A stretch of 38,714 bases of DNA from the NCBI GenBank assembly GCA_964534995.1, contig CAZHSC010000030.1, forward strand, positions 1 to 38,714. Direction: 5' to 3'. Shown here piece by piece: positions 8,691 to 16,602 of this stretch. How positions within the stretch are numbered: the stretch's first letter is position 1; each line of letters opens with the position of its first letter. The translations under genes and the position numbers were made by a program. This DNA is from JAJTFW01 sp964534995. Lineage in GTDB: Bacteria > Bacteroidota > Bacteroidia > AKYH767-A > OLB10. Under the pieces are notes generated by a model. That model saw nothing but the letters and a program-made list of their open reading frames with translations. It searched no databases and had not been told where the DNA came from.

Positions 8691-9362
8691 TCAGGGCTTT
8701 AACTTATTCGCGAAAACCTTTTTAAACTTCTCCACTTTAGGCCGGATCACGATGTTACAATAGGGCGCCCCTCCATTTTCATTAAAATAATTCTGATGGT
8801 AATTTTCCGCTTTATAAAATGTTTTCGCAGGGCTTATTTCCGTTACTACCGGCGAAGCAAAAGCGCCGCTGACATTGAGTTTTTCCTTGTATTCTTCCGC
8901 CCATCTGCGCTGGTCTTCATTATGATAAAAGATAACCGAACGGTACTGCGTACCCACATCCGCGCCCTGACGGTTCAGTGTGGTTGGATCATGCACCGAC
9001 CAAAACACTTCCAGCAGTTCTACAAAGCTGATTTCGGACGGGTTATAAGTAATCTGTATCACCTCCGCGTGACCCGTGGCACCTGAACATACCTGCTCAT
9101 AGCTGGGGTTTTCTCTTGCACCGCCGGCATAGCCGCTGTACACACTCGTCACGCCTTTCAATTGCTGAAAGATGGCTTCTACGCACCAGAAACATCCCGC
9201 GCCAAATGTTGCGGTATCGGTGCCTGACGGGTTCGTTTCTTCCATGTTGGATTGCTTTTTATCATCATTAGTATGATCCATCTTGCCGGATGGCGGAGTA
9301 CAGGAGGCCATGAGCAGGCTGCAGAATATTGATAGAAACACCGGAGTTGTTTTACAGATCAT
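8691..9362 (-). CDS. msrA: Peptide-methionine (S)-S-oxide reductase MsrA, lipoprotein form
   Basis: Reduces the S-epimer of methionine sulfoxide in proteins. The catalytic motif 'GAGCFWCVEAIF' carries the nucleophilic Cys at residue 57 and a second Cys at 60. The MsrA features 'GYAGG', 'GHAEV' and 'YHQNYF' are present, and a further Cys ('PYCNIVI') lies near the C-terminus as a possible resolving residue. The first 21 residues form a lipoprotein signal with lipobox LMASC, so this copy should act outside the cytoplasm, repairing envelope proteins. The length of 223 fits a standard MsrA domain plus signal and linker. It lies 15 nt after tsaB and is probably co-transcribed with it. The 3' end converges on lhgO with a 20-nt gap. 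Confidence 0.95.
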   Translation of the reverse strand: MICKTTPVFLSIFCSLLMASCTPPSGKMDHTNDDKKQSNMEETNPSGTDTATFGAGCFWCVEAIFQQLKGVTSVYSGYAGGARENPSYEQVCSGATGHAEVIQITYNPSEISFVELLEVFWSVHDPTTLNRQGADVGTQYRSVIFYHNEDQRRWAEEYKEKLNVSGAFASPVVTEISPAKTFYKAENYHQNYFNENGGAPYCNIVIRPKVEKFKKVFANKLKP

Positions 9363-9377
9363 AGCGTTTGGCCGTGT

Positions 9378-10082
9378 TCAGCCTTTTTCCTTTTTCACAC
9401 CCGCTACAAACTCCTTCAGGTAAAAAGGTTCGGCACGGGCAATATCGGTAAACTGCTGTTCATGGTAGGCACGCAGTCCTGGTGATAACAATCCGGTCGC
9501 CGAAAGGTTAAAAGAAATGTCAACATGCACATTTTTTGTTTCCCTGTATACTTCCACACATTTTGGCGCGGCATCGCCAAATACGAAACAGGGCCTGTCG
9601 GTATCCGTAATAAAACTGAAAGGGTGCAGGATTTCGGCACGGACCGCTTCGACATAAGCGCCGCCGGTGTCAATAGCGGCACCATATACCTCCATGCGCC
9701 GGGCATCAATCACCGGGATGAGTAACGCATCGGGCGGTAGTGTATCCCGGTATTGTCTTACATATGCGAAGGCCATAGCCAGGGGAGTGTCCACCATCAG
9801 GAGGGGCTTACCGAGTGAAAAACAAATTCCTTTGGCGCCTGCAACACCAATGCGCAAGCCGGTATAGGAACCCGGGCCTTTACTGACCACTACTCCATCA
9901 ATATTTTTCAGGTCTTTACCCGACTCCTGCATGACCTGTTGTATATAAACGGCCAGCATGGAAGCATGTTCGCGTCCTGAGGTGCTGGTACGTATGGACA
10001 ACAATTCCTGTCCCTGCGACAATGCTACCGAGCAGACGCCGGTAGCCGTTTCCAATAATAATAAAAGGGGCTGCGCTGACAT
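9378..10082 (-). CDS. tsaB: tRNA threonylcarbamoyladenosine biosynthesis protein TsaB
   Basis: TsaB is the ASKHA-fold partner of TsaD in making t6A at position 37 of ANN-decoding tRNAs. The protein begins with the family's 'LLLLETATGVCSVAL' strand-loop-strand. It continues with 'REHASML' and 'GSYTGLRIG' (family GPGSYTGLR), and 'DARRMEVY', all diagnostic of TsaB. I prefer the ATG at 10082 (234 residues). The frame stays open to a TTG at 10109, but the extra N-terminal residues do not belong to the family. The upstream gap to 10214 has no clear -7 box. msrA follows 15 nt downstream, an operon of convenience rather than an obvious functional pair. Confidence 0.93.
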   Translation of the reverse strand: MSAQPLLLLLETATGVCSVALSQGQELLSIRTSTSGREHASMLAVYIQQVMQESGKDLKNIDGVVVSKGPGSYTGLRIGVAGAKGICFSLGKPLLMVDTPLAMAFAYVRQYRDTLPPDALLIPVIDARRMEVYGAAIDTGGAYVEAVRAEILHPFSFITDTDRPCFVFGDAAPKCVEVYRETKNVHVDISFNLSATGLLSPGLRAYHEQQFTDIARAEPFYLKEFVAGVKKEKG

Positions 10083-10214
10083 CCTTCGCCGGTTTACATG
10101 CTGCGACAAATTATGGAAGCCTCCAATCGGCAGGCACCTTGAATGACCTGCATCTTTTCAAGGTATACATCAAAAGAACAAAAACCCGGTAATAACAGCA
10201 GCATCGTATTCGTA

Positions 10215-11585
10215 TTACTTACTTTCCTTCTCAAAAAGCTCTTCTTTGGGTACTATGGTAATGGCTGCATGATCTTTCAGGGTTTTAGCCACGGCATTGT
10301 AAGGACCTGAAACCACCATCTCACCTTCCTTCAGTCCCTCAGTAATTTCGATATACTGACTATCCTGAATTCCGGTTTTAACAGGCCGGAGTTCCACCTT
10401 ACTCTCTGAAACCACAAACACATATTCCACCACTTTTGATGAAAGCACAGGAGTTTCCGTTTTGGCTTCGCCGCTTCCACCGTTGTTTTTGTCATTCTTT
10501 TCTTTTACTGCTTTTTTCACGGTATCGCGTGTGGTTACCGATTGAATTGGAACTGTAAGTACATTGGGCGTACGGCGCGTTTTAATTTCCACTGTGGCCG
10601 ACATCCCCGGCCTGAAAGGACTGTAGTTATCCGCCTTGCCTTCCAGTAAGTCCAGGTACGAATCACGCAGGATCCGCACCTTTACGGTGTAATTGGTAAC
10701 CTGGTCTGTAACAGATGCTGCACTGAGGTTGGAAGAATTGGCCACTTCGGTTACGATTCCGGAAAAAGTACGTCCCAGCCAGGCATCCACTTCAATATCG
10801 GCGGTATCGCCGGTACTCACGCGTACTATATCCGTTTCACTCACATCCACACTCACTTCCATTTCATTCAGGTTGGCGAGTCGCATAATTTCAGTACCTT
10901 CCATCATGTTGGTACCCACCACGCGTTCTCCCCGCTCCTTGCTCAGCTTGGAAACCGTTCCGTCAACAGGTGCATAAATACTGGTACGGTTCAGGTTTTC
11001 CTTTGATTCCTTGAGTCCCGCTTCGGCGCTGCTTACATTAAATCCGGCAGCAGCAACACTCTGCCGCGCGGCGGCCACTTCCGCTTTTGCCACCTCATAC
11101 GATGATTTTATATTTTCAAATTCAGCGACTGAAATTACTTTATCCTCAAACAGTTTTTTATTGCGGTTAAAATTAAGCGACGACTGTTCAAACTGGGCTT
11201 CCGCCTGAGTCAGCCGTGATTTACTGTTCTGGAGATTGGCTTTGGATGAATTGACGGCGGCGGTGGCACGCTCATAGTTTGAGGCATATACTTCGGGGTT
11301 TATCCGGCAAAGCAGGGTTCCCTTTTTTACCACATCGCCTTCCTTCACATACAATTCAGTGATTTCACCGCTCACATCCGCACTGATTTTAAGTTCCACT
11401 TCCGGCTGTACCTTGCCGTTAGCAGCCACCGTTTCCACCAGGTCGCGGCGAAGCACCTTTTCAGCGCTCACTTTAATGCGGTTGCTGTCGCCCATCCAGC
11501 CGGCTTTTTTAGCCACAGCGAGCAATACAATAATTACCACCGTCCCTACACCTACCCAAAACCAGATTGATCTTTTCTTTGACAT
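10215..11585 (-). CDS. HlyD/MacA-type efflux periplasmic adaptor
   Basis: A membrane-fusion protein that links an inner-membrane exporter to a TolC-type outer-membrane channel. The 456-residue protein has one N-terminal membrane anchor at about 8-26. A split barrel-sandwich (lipoyl-like) domain follows ('VKKGTLLCRINPEVY' and 'TSIYAPVDGTVSKL'), with a long coiled-coil hairpin at about 100-190 rich in Ala, Lys, Glu and Ser between its halves. The beta-barrel and membrane-proximal domains ('FRPGMSATVEI') complete the C-terminal half. A charged, Lys/Glu/Asn-rich insert near 385-400 ('KEKNDKNNGG') breaks the membrane-proximal region. The gene lies 29 nt after the TolC-like gene, so the two form an operon. 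No inner-membrane pump gene is adjacent; the nearest candidates are the MacB-type permeases at 16603-19292. Confidence 0.92.
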   Translation of the reverse strand: MSKKRSIWFWVGVGTVVIIVLLAVAKKAGWMGDSNRIKVSAEKVLRRDLVETVAANGKVQPEVELKISADVSGEITELYVKEGDVVKKGTLLCRINPEVYASNYERATAAVNSSKANLQNSKSRLTQAEAQFEQSSLNFNRNKKLFEDKVISVAEFENIKSSYEVAKAEVAAARQSVAAAGFNVSSAEAGLKESKENLNRTSIYAPVDGTVSKLSKERGERVVGTNMMEGTEIMRLANLNEMEVSVDVSETDIVRVSTGDTADIEVDAWLGRTFSGIVTEVANSSNLSAASVTDQVTNYTVKVRILRDSYLDLLEGKADNYSPFRPGMSATVEIKTRRTPNVLTVPIQSVTTRDTVKKAVKEKNDKNNGGSGEAKTETPVLSSKVVEYVFVVSESKVELRPVKTGIQDSQYIEITEGLKEGEMVVSGPYNAVAKTLKDHAAITIVPKEELFEKESK

Positions 11586-11614
11586 ATTTATGCTTGCTAT
11601 GAATAGTGTTAGGT

Positions 11615-13051
11615 TTAGAACAGAAGGGGATTGCCCGCGTAGAAATCAAGCACCTTGATCCTGAATATATAGTCGTATTTCGCCTGAAGGAGTTCAATCT
11701 TTGTACGGGTAAGGTTGTTGGTGGCTGTCAGAAACTCCAGTGAGTTCATCAGTCCTGCATTAAACCTCTTTTCGGCATACTGGTACGCTTCATCAAAAGC
11801 CAGCACGCTTTTCTGTGTGGCATCGTACCTTTTTTTGGCTGCGAGGGCATCAGTATGGGCCTGCTGGATACTCTGATACACCTGGTTGCGGGTTTGCTGC
11901 GCGGCAAATTTTGCATTTTCAAAATTTAACCTTGCCCGTTTCACGCCGGTTCGGCTACTCATACCGTTAAATAGCGGAATATTCAGGCTCAGGCCAACCG
12001 CCTTGTTCAGGTTCTGATCAAACTGATCACTGTAGGGGTTATCTTCAAGGCGGGAGGTATAGGCAGGCGACAGGACGGTATCGCCGGCAGAGGTGATGCT
12101 GCCATCCGGTTGAAAGCCATCAAAATCGATACCGCTCACTTTTTTTGAGCTGGAAGAATAAAAGGAACTTACGGAACCGAACAGGGTGATACGGGGATAA
12201 AATCCGCCTTTGGCAACAGTAATCGCTTTTTCCGCACTCGAGATCCTGGTATCCGCCGCTTTGACTTCCGGCAATGTCTTCTGCGCAATTTCATAGATCT
12301 GGGCCGGGTTCATCGAGGCTACGCTCTCATCCGGTAAAGAAACTTCGGGTTCCTGCACATCAAAACCTTCGGGGGAGGGCAACTGAAGTAACTGCGTAAG
12401 GCTGAGTTTTGCATTCGTGAGTTGATTTTCGGCGGTAATGTTGGAGAGTTCTTCATTCGACAATTGTGACTCGGCATCCAGCAGGTTGCCCTGCACCATG
12501 GTGCCGGCATCCACCATACGCTTCACACGATCGCGCTGTTCGGTGGCCTGAAGCACCCTGGCATTGGCCACTTTCAACTGTTCCCTCGCATATAACACCT
12601 GTAAATAAGCAGAAATCACATTCAGTGAAATATCGTTTTTAATCTTCTGCAGATCCGACAAGCCGGCCATATAATCCAGCTGGCTTTGCTTTAAAGTATT
12701 TACCAGCTGAAATCCGCTGAACAGGGTTACATTGCTGTTAAGGGACAGGTTATCGGATTGCACCTGTTGTGTGGTAAAAAGATTAGTAAAAGGGTCAATG
12801 GTTCTTCCGAAATTCCAGTTCCTGCTGCCGGAAGCGTTTAAGGAAGGCAGCAATGCATACTTATTCTGCATCACGGATAACTCCGACACCTTCGCAGAAA
12901 CTTCACTGCGTTTTACCGTGATGTTATTTTCGAGGGCGTAATCCACGCACTCCTTCAGCGTCCATGACTTCTGAGCGTTTGCCGGATGGCCGGCAGCGAT
13001 CAGGAAGGAGGAAAGGATACATATTTTGACGAATGGCAGAAGGCGGCTCAT
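11615..13051 (-). CDS. TolC family outer-membrane efflux channel
   Basis: An outer-membrane channel of the TolC/OprM superfamily, forming the exit duct of a tripartite exporter. A cleavable signal peptide ends at about 'AGHPANAQ'. The two OEP repeats begin with 'WTLKECVDYALENNITVKRSE' and, in the second half, 'YEIAQKTLPEVKAAD'. Long helices with Asn-Leu patterns ('NSLEFLTATNNLTRTKIELLQAKYDY', split here by the family's conserved turn) end the protein. Its 478 residues are typical. It leads an operon with the HlyD-type adaptor 29 nt downstream. A perfect -7 box lies 17 nt upstream of the start codon. The gene downstream of the sigma/protease pair begins after a 116-nt gap, so it probably has its own promoter. 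Confidence 0.94.
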   Translation of the reverse strand: MSRLLPFVKICILSSFLIAAGHPANAQKSWTLKECVDYALENNITVKRSEVSAKVSELSVMQNKYALLPSLNASGSRNWNFGRTIDPFTNLFTTQQVQSDNLSLNSNVTLFSGFQLVNTLKQSQLDYMAGLSDLQKIKNDISLNVISAYLQVLYAREQLKVANARVLQATEQRDRVKRMVDAGTMVQGNLLDAESQLSNEELSNITAENQLTNAKLSLTQLLQLPSPEGFDVQEPEVSLPDESVASMNPAQIYEIAQKTLPEVKAADTRISSAEKAITVAKGGFYPRITLFGSVSSFYSSSSKKVSGIDFDGFQPDGSITSAGDTVLSPAYTSRLEDNPYSDQFDQNLNKAVGLSLNIPLFNGMSSRTGVKRARLNFENAKFAAQQTRNQVYQSIQQAHTDALAAKKRYDATQKSVLAFDEAYQYAEKRFNAGLMNSLEFLTATNNLTRTKIELLQAKYDYIFRIKVLDFYAGNPLLF

Positions 13052-13068
13052 AGAAGAAATTAATTAGC

Positions 13069-13076
13069 CAAAAATA
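13069..13076 (-). promoter_or_regulatory. Promoter of the TolC-HlyD operon, -7 box
   Basis: The minus strand reads TATTTTTG, a perfect TAnnTTTG, giving a leader of roughly 12 nt before the ATG at 13051. A clear -33 element at the usual spacing was not seen. Confidence 0.55.
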
Positions 13077-13167
13077 ATAAAGCACATATAACAAAGCCCC
13101 GGAAAGCGATAAAGTGTGAAGAAAAGCCGATGAAACGCGATCTATTGCCCATCAAGCGGAGGTACCG

Positions 13168-14271
13168 TCAGTTCACTACTTTCACGATAAATACGTAGTC
13201 ACGCAATTTTTTCACCTGCGCGCTGCGGTCCAGGCCCTTGAGGCTTTTCCTGGAGGAGATGCTGATCTTTTCATTTGAATGGTTCCTGATATCTTCGCTC
13301 AGCCAGGTGGACTTCACGGCAAAGGAGGCTCCTTCTACGGAGGTATTCCTTCCTGAGATGATACCCACCAGGTTGCCCTGGTTATCAAAGAGGGGGCCGC
13401 CCGAGTTACCGGGGTTCACAGGAATGCTGATTTGATAGGCGGCGGTGTCGCCCTCATAACCGGTGTAGGAACTTACAGAACCCTCCCCAAAAACCATGTC
13501 TTCGCGGGGGTAGCCGAGCGTGTATACCTTTTCACCGGGATCGGCAATGGATTTTCGCATCATGAAAGGAATTTCACCAAAGCCGGAAAAGGAATCTTCA
13601 TCCACTTTCAGCACGGCCATATCCAGTTTGGGGTTGGTATAAACCACTTTCATTTTCAGCTGTTCGTGCTTGTCATTGCTGATATAAATAAGTTTTGCGT
13701 CAGATATCACGTGATAGCTGGTCACCACATGCCCTTCCTTACTCAGGGCGAAACCGGAACCTGTAAAGGTGCGTTCGGCGTCATTACTGCCTTCCTGCTT
13801 TTCGTTGATATCATGGATCATCGCCTTTTGCTTCCGCTTGATATTTTCCACTTCACGGCGCAGTTCCTGATAAGCGCTGTGTTGTTTATTTCCGGCTACT
13901 CCGGTGATATTAAAGGTGAAAATAGTAGCGGATACGGCAACCACAGCCACGATGGCGGCCACAGCGATTACTTTATAACGGCGCCAGAGAGTACGAAGGC
14001 GGCTCACTTCAGGTTCCACCACTTTCAGGGGTGCCTGGTAGCAGTACTGTTCCGACTCCATCTCTTCGTGAATAGCGGCTATTTTACCGCGCAAATACAA
14101 ACGCTCCTCATACACTTTAAAGGCATGGTTCACCAGTCGGTGCTCATCAATGGCCTGTGACAGCTCGGGATCACTTTCCCTCCACTGTTCAAAAATGCGC
14201 AATTCCTCGGGCGTAAGCTGCCCCAGGCAATAGCGTTCAATCAATTCATCCGTTTCCCTTCTGCTCATCAT
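13168..14271 (-). CDS. Anti-sigma-like N-terminus fused to membrane-anchored trypsin-like serine protease
   Basis: A 367-residue protein. Residues 1-75 resemble the cytoplasmic start of Bacteroidota anti-sigma factors ('ERYCLGQLTPEE', 'FEQW', 'DPELSQAIDEHR'). A single hydrophobic helix spans about 100-119, a coiled coil about 131-158, and a trypsin-like (S1C/Trypsin_2) domain about 165-330. The full catalytic triad is visible: H187 ('TSYHVIS'), D217 ('PKLDMAVLKV') and S290 ('PGNSGGPLF'). There is no PDZ domain after the protease, unlike DegP/DegS. Topology should be N-terminus inside, protease in the periplasm. The start codons ATG-ATG (14271, 14268) lie inside the 3' end of the sigma-factor gene (26-nt overlap), so the pair is translationally coupled. 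I infer that the protein controls that sigma factor. The N-terminal assignment rests on motif resemblance only. Confidence 0.85.
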   Translation of the reverse strand: MMSRRETDELIERYCLGQLTPEELRIFEQWRESDPELSQAIDEHRLVNHAFKVYEERLYLRGKIAAIHEEMESEQYCYQAPLKVVEPEVSRLRTLWRRYKVIAVAAIVAVVAVSATIFTFNITGVAGNKQHSAYQELRREVENIKRKQKAMIHDINEKQEGSNDAERTFTGSGFALSKEGHVVTSYHVISDAKLIYISNDKHEQLKMKVVYTNPKLDMAVLKVDEDSFSGFGEIPFMMRKSIADPGEKVYTLGYPREDMVFGEGSVSSYTGYEGDTAAYQISIPVNPGNSGGPLFDNQGNLVGIISGRNTSVEGASFAVKSTWLSEDIRNHSNEKISISSRKSLKGLDRSAQVKKLRDYVFIVKVVN

Positions 14272-14845
14272 AATAGATTCCTCCGTTTTTGCCGTACACG
14301 TCGAAAAAGACTTTCTTCAGACGCTTCAGGCATTTGTACTTTTGATTCTTTGCATTATCGGCATTTGTATACCCGAACTTCTCCGTGATTTCATCCATAC
14401 TCTGGTTGTTCAGGTAGAAGTCCTTTAATATGGACCGGCAAGGTTCACCGAGTGACTCCAGCGCGATATGCATGGCATTAAACTGATCCTCCTTCTCTCC
14501 CAGTTCTTCGCGGTTTAACTCTACATACTCTTCCGTATCGGTGAGTTGAGAGGTATACCGGTTTTTCCTTTGCAGCTGTTTCAGCCATAAGCGCCTGCCT
14601 ACGGAATAAAGAAAGGTTTTAATTCTGCAATTCAATACAAAATCCACGTCCCTCACTTTTTCATAAAAGATGATCACCGACTCCTGGTACACATCTTTCG
14701 CTTCCTGCAGGCTTCCACCGTTGTTCATCACCAGGTTGATCACCATCTGATAATGCTGGCGGTACACCTGGCGTAGCAGTTTTTCATCGCCCTGCTGCAA
14801 TAAGAGAAGAATTTCTTCTTCGGATACAGGTTGAACCTGTTTCAT
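14246..14845 (-). CDS. RNA polymerase sigma-70 family (ECF-type) factor
   Basis: An alternative sigma factor of 199 residues. Region 2 covers about 22-95, with 'DVYQESVIIFYEKVRD' and 'IKTFLYSVGRRLWLKQ' (core binding and -10 recognition). Region 4 covers about 128-182, with the helix-turn-helix 'SMDEITEKFGYTNADNAKNQ'. There is no region 3 or 1.1, as expected for the ECF class. It is followed, with a 26-nt overlap, by the anti-sigma-like/protease fusion, the position usually held by an anti-sigma factor. A 7/8 match to the -7 box (TACCTTTC, minus strand 14880-14873) is the only housekeeping-like promoter seen. The divergent neighbour at 15065 is a small lipoprotein that could be a target. Confidence 0.92.
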   Translation of the reverse strand: MKQVQPVSEEEILLLLQQGDEKLLRQVYRQHYQMVINLVMNNGGSLQEAKDVYQESVIIFYEKVRDVDFVLNCRIKTFLYSVGRRLWLKQLQRKNRYTSQLTDTEEYVELNREELGEKEDQFNAMHIALESLGEPCRSILKDFYLNNQSMDEITEKFGYTNADNAKNQKYKCLKRLKKVFFDVYGKNGGIYYDEQKGNG

Positions 14846-14872
14846 GCCTTGTTAATTAATTCGTTTATGATG

Positions 14873-14880
14873 GAAAGGTA
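14873..14880 (-). promoter_or_regulatory. Possible sigma-factor gene promoter, -7 box
   Basis: The minus strand reads TACCTTTC, one mismatch from TAnnTTTG, 27 nt upstream of the sigma-factor ATG. No well-spaced -33 element supports it, so this is a weak call. Confidence 0.3.
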
Positions 14881-15028
14881 ACCCACTGAAGGGCAAATTT
14901 CTGCTTTACCCGGGCTTCTTTTTACAATTCGCTAAACTTTTACTAATTGTTTTTCAATATCTTATAAATATTTTTATTCCCGTCCTGCAATCCATGGGTT
15001 ACCTTTTAAGCACCGGGGTATTAAATGT

Positions 15029-15044
15029 TAAGTTTATAAACTTA
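15029..15044. promoter_or_regulatory. 16-bp perfect palindrome before the small lipoprotein gene
   Basis: 'taagtttataaactta' equals its own reverse complement. It lies 20 nt upstream of the ATG at 15065, downstream of a 7/8 match to the -7 box (TACCTTTT, 15000-15007). It could be an operator for a dimeric regulator or an A/T-rich leader element; the sequence alone does not say which. Confidence 0.45.
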
Positions 15045-15064
15045 TAAAACACATCAAACAAAAA

Positions 15065-15289
15065 ATGAAAAAATTCGCTTCATTCCTGGCTGCTGCTACC
15101 TTCGTTGTAGCGCTTGCTTCTTGCGGTTCTAAGACTGCTGAAAACGCTGAAAACGCTGCTGAAACTGCTACTGAGACTGCAACTGAAGCTGCAACTGAAG
15201 TTGCAACTGAAGCTGCTGCTACTGTAGATTCTGCTGCTGCTGCAGTAGTTGATACTGTTGCTGCTGCTGCTACTGAAGCTGCTCACTAA
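15065..15289 (+). CDS. Small Ala/Thr/Glu-rich lipoprotein
   Basis: A 74-residue lipoprotein. The signal 'MKKFASFLAAATFVVALASC' ends at lipid-modified C20. The rest is low-complexity: repeated T-E-A/T-A-T-E-V units and Ala runs, acidic, with no aromatic residue or Cys after position 20. It would most likely form a helix. Codon choice is extremely uniform (Ala almost always GCT), which often marks high expression. The A-rich stretch before the ATG ('catcaaacaaaaa') fits a strong Bacteroidota translation start. A good terminator follows directly, so it is a one-gene unit. It is divergent from the sigma-factor gene. I do not recognise a named family; a structural or envelope-abundant lipoprotein is a guess. 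Confidence 0.82.
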   Translation: MKKFASFLAAATFVVALASCGSKTAENAENAAETATETATEAATEVATEAAATVDSAAAAVVDTVAAAATEAAH

Positions 15290-15308
15290 GATCAGCCGAA
15301 AAGATAAG

Positions 15309-15338
15309 AAAGCCACCTCAACCGGGTGGCTTTTTTAT
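15309..15338 (+). terminator. Intrinsic terminator of the small lipoprotein gene
   Basis: Stem 'aagccacc' / 'ggtggctt' with a 7-nt loop, followed directly by a run of T. It starts 20 nt after the stop codon at 15289. Confidence 0.88.
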
Positions 15339-15450
15339 TTTCATTCATGGCCCTGTCTTTCCCTGTTTGCCAACAGGCCCCATCAGTTCATTAAACCATA
15401 GCGGCGGAGCGGGTCTTCACGCTGGCTGGTGCAAGCCTCAAGGTTTAACG

Positions 15451-16554
15451 TTAAATAGATTTTTCCGCGGCTGTACCTGCCGGCACTTTCAGTTCATCAT
15501 TTTCGCGAATCCCTTCCAGCACCTCTATGTTGATGCCATCCGAAATTCCGGTTTTAAGGACTTGCTTTTTAAAAACATGTTCCGCGGTTTTCACTTCCAC
15601 GAAAGTGGTATCCCCCGAAAACTGCAACACGCTTTCGGGCACCCCGATCACCTTATCCCTCCGGTCGAGGATAATATCCGCGTTGGCACTATAACCGGCA
15701 CGCAGAAAATGGGTGGTGTCCGTTTTCACCGCGGCACGTATCTGAAACTGAATGGCGCCGTTTTCGGCAATTCCTTTGGGTGCGATGTATTCCAGCGCCG
15801 CGTTGAACTTGTAATTTTCGATAGCGCCAACGGTCAGTACCAGTTCCATTCCCTGTTTAATTTTACCCACTTCCGATTCATCCACCTTTCCTTCAAAGAT
15901 CATCTCGCCCATATCGGCTACCGTTGCCACAGTTGTTCCTTCATTAAAGGTATTGGATTCAATTACAGAAAAGCCTTCTTTTACCGGTACATCCAGCACC
16001 ATGCCGCTGATGGTAGAACGAATAAGCGTATTGGTGGCTTTACCACTGCTTTTAGAAACACCCTCTTTAATCAGATCCAGATTATCCTGAGCGGTCGTCA
16101 TTTCCTCGCGTGCCTGTCTTAGCCTGATTTCATATTGCTGGAATTCGGAAGGACTGATAATTTTATCTTTGAAGAGGCTGGCATAGCGGTCAAAATCCAC
16201 CTGCGCCTGATCCAGCGAAATTTTAGCGCGGTTCACCCTGCTTTCGGCTTCATTGAGGTTGACCATATTGGGAATAATCCGCACTTTGGCAATCACGTCT
16301 CCTTTCCTGATCATTTTACCGGCAACGATATAGATTTCATCCACTATTCCGGAAACCTGGGGTTTGATAAACACCTCACGGCGAGGGATTACCGAACCTG
16401 TAGCTACCGTCTTACGGATAATACTCATCACACTTGCCTTCTCCGTTTTATATTCCACCACCGGTTTTTCCGATTTGGAATACAGGAAATACAGGGTCCA
16501 GACAAAGGTCGCGACCAGTAAAAGCACAAGAAGGATACTGCTTATTTTTTTCAT
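15451..16554 (-). CDS. HlyD/MacA-type efflux periplasmic adaptor
   Basis: A second membrane-fusion protein, 367 residues, last gene of the ABC efflux operon. An N-terminal membrane anchor covers about 6-26. The barrel-sandwich halves are marked by 'IIRKTVATGSVIPRREV', 'IRKGDVIAKV' and 'IRSTISGMVLDVPVKEG'. A coiled coil at about 105-165 is shorter than in the paralogue at 10215. Beta-barrel and membrane-proximal domains follow ('FLRAGYSANADIILDRR', 'VEVKTAEHVFKKQVLKTG'). It lies 48 nt after the permease gene at 16603. This order (ATPase, permease, permease, adaptor) is that of MacAB-like export systems. No TolC-like gene belongs to this operon; the one at 11615 is the nearest. Confidence 0.93.
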   Translation of the reverse strand: MKKISSILLVLLLVATFVWTLYFLYSKSEKPVVEYKTEKASVMSIIRKTVATGSVIPRREVFIKPQVSGIVDEIYIVAGKMIRKGDVIAKVRIIPNMVNLNEAESRVNRAKISLDQAQVDFDRYASLFKDKIISPSEFQQYEIRLRQAREEMTTAQDNLDLIKEGVSKSSGKATNTLIRSTISGMVLDVPVKEGFSVIESNTFNEGTTVATVADMGEMIFEGKVDESEVGKIKQGMELVLTVGAIENYKFNAALEYIAPKGIAENGAIQFQIRAAVKTDTTHFLRAGYSANADIILDRRDKVIGVPESVLQFSGDTTFVEVKTAEHVFKKQVLKTGISDGINIEVLEGIRENDELKVPAGTAAEKSI

Positions 16555-16602
16555 AGTTTATTGAAATGTTAATCGTCGTTTTGAGTGAGTACAGGGTGAG
16601 CA

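Noticed and set aside
10178..10218. Terminator after the HlyD gene at 10215
   Set aside because: 'gtaatac' and 'gttattac' pair only with a bulge and a long loop, and the T-rich run is interrupted; too weak to list.
13432..14160. 242-codon plus-strand open frame over the protease gene
   Set aside because: Shadow of the protease gene, which has clear catalytic motifs in the other strand.
15080..15316. Ser-rich minus-strand open frame opposite the small lipoprotein
   Set aside because: It is a mirror of the GCT-rich repeats and runs through the terminator.
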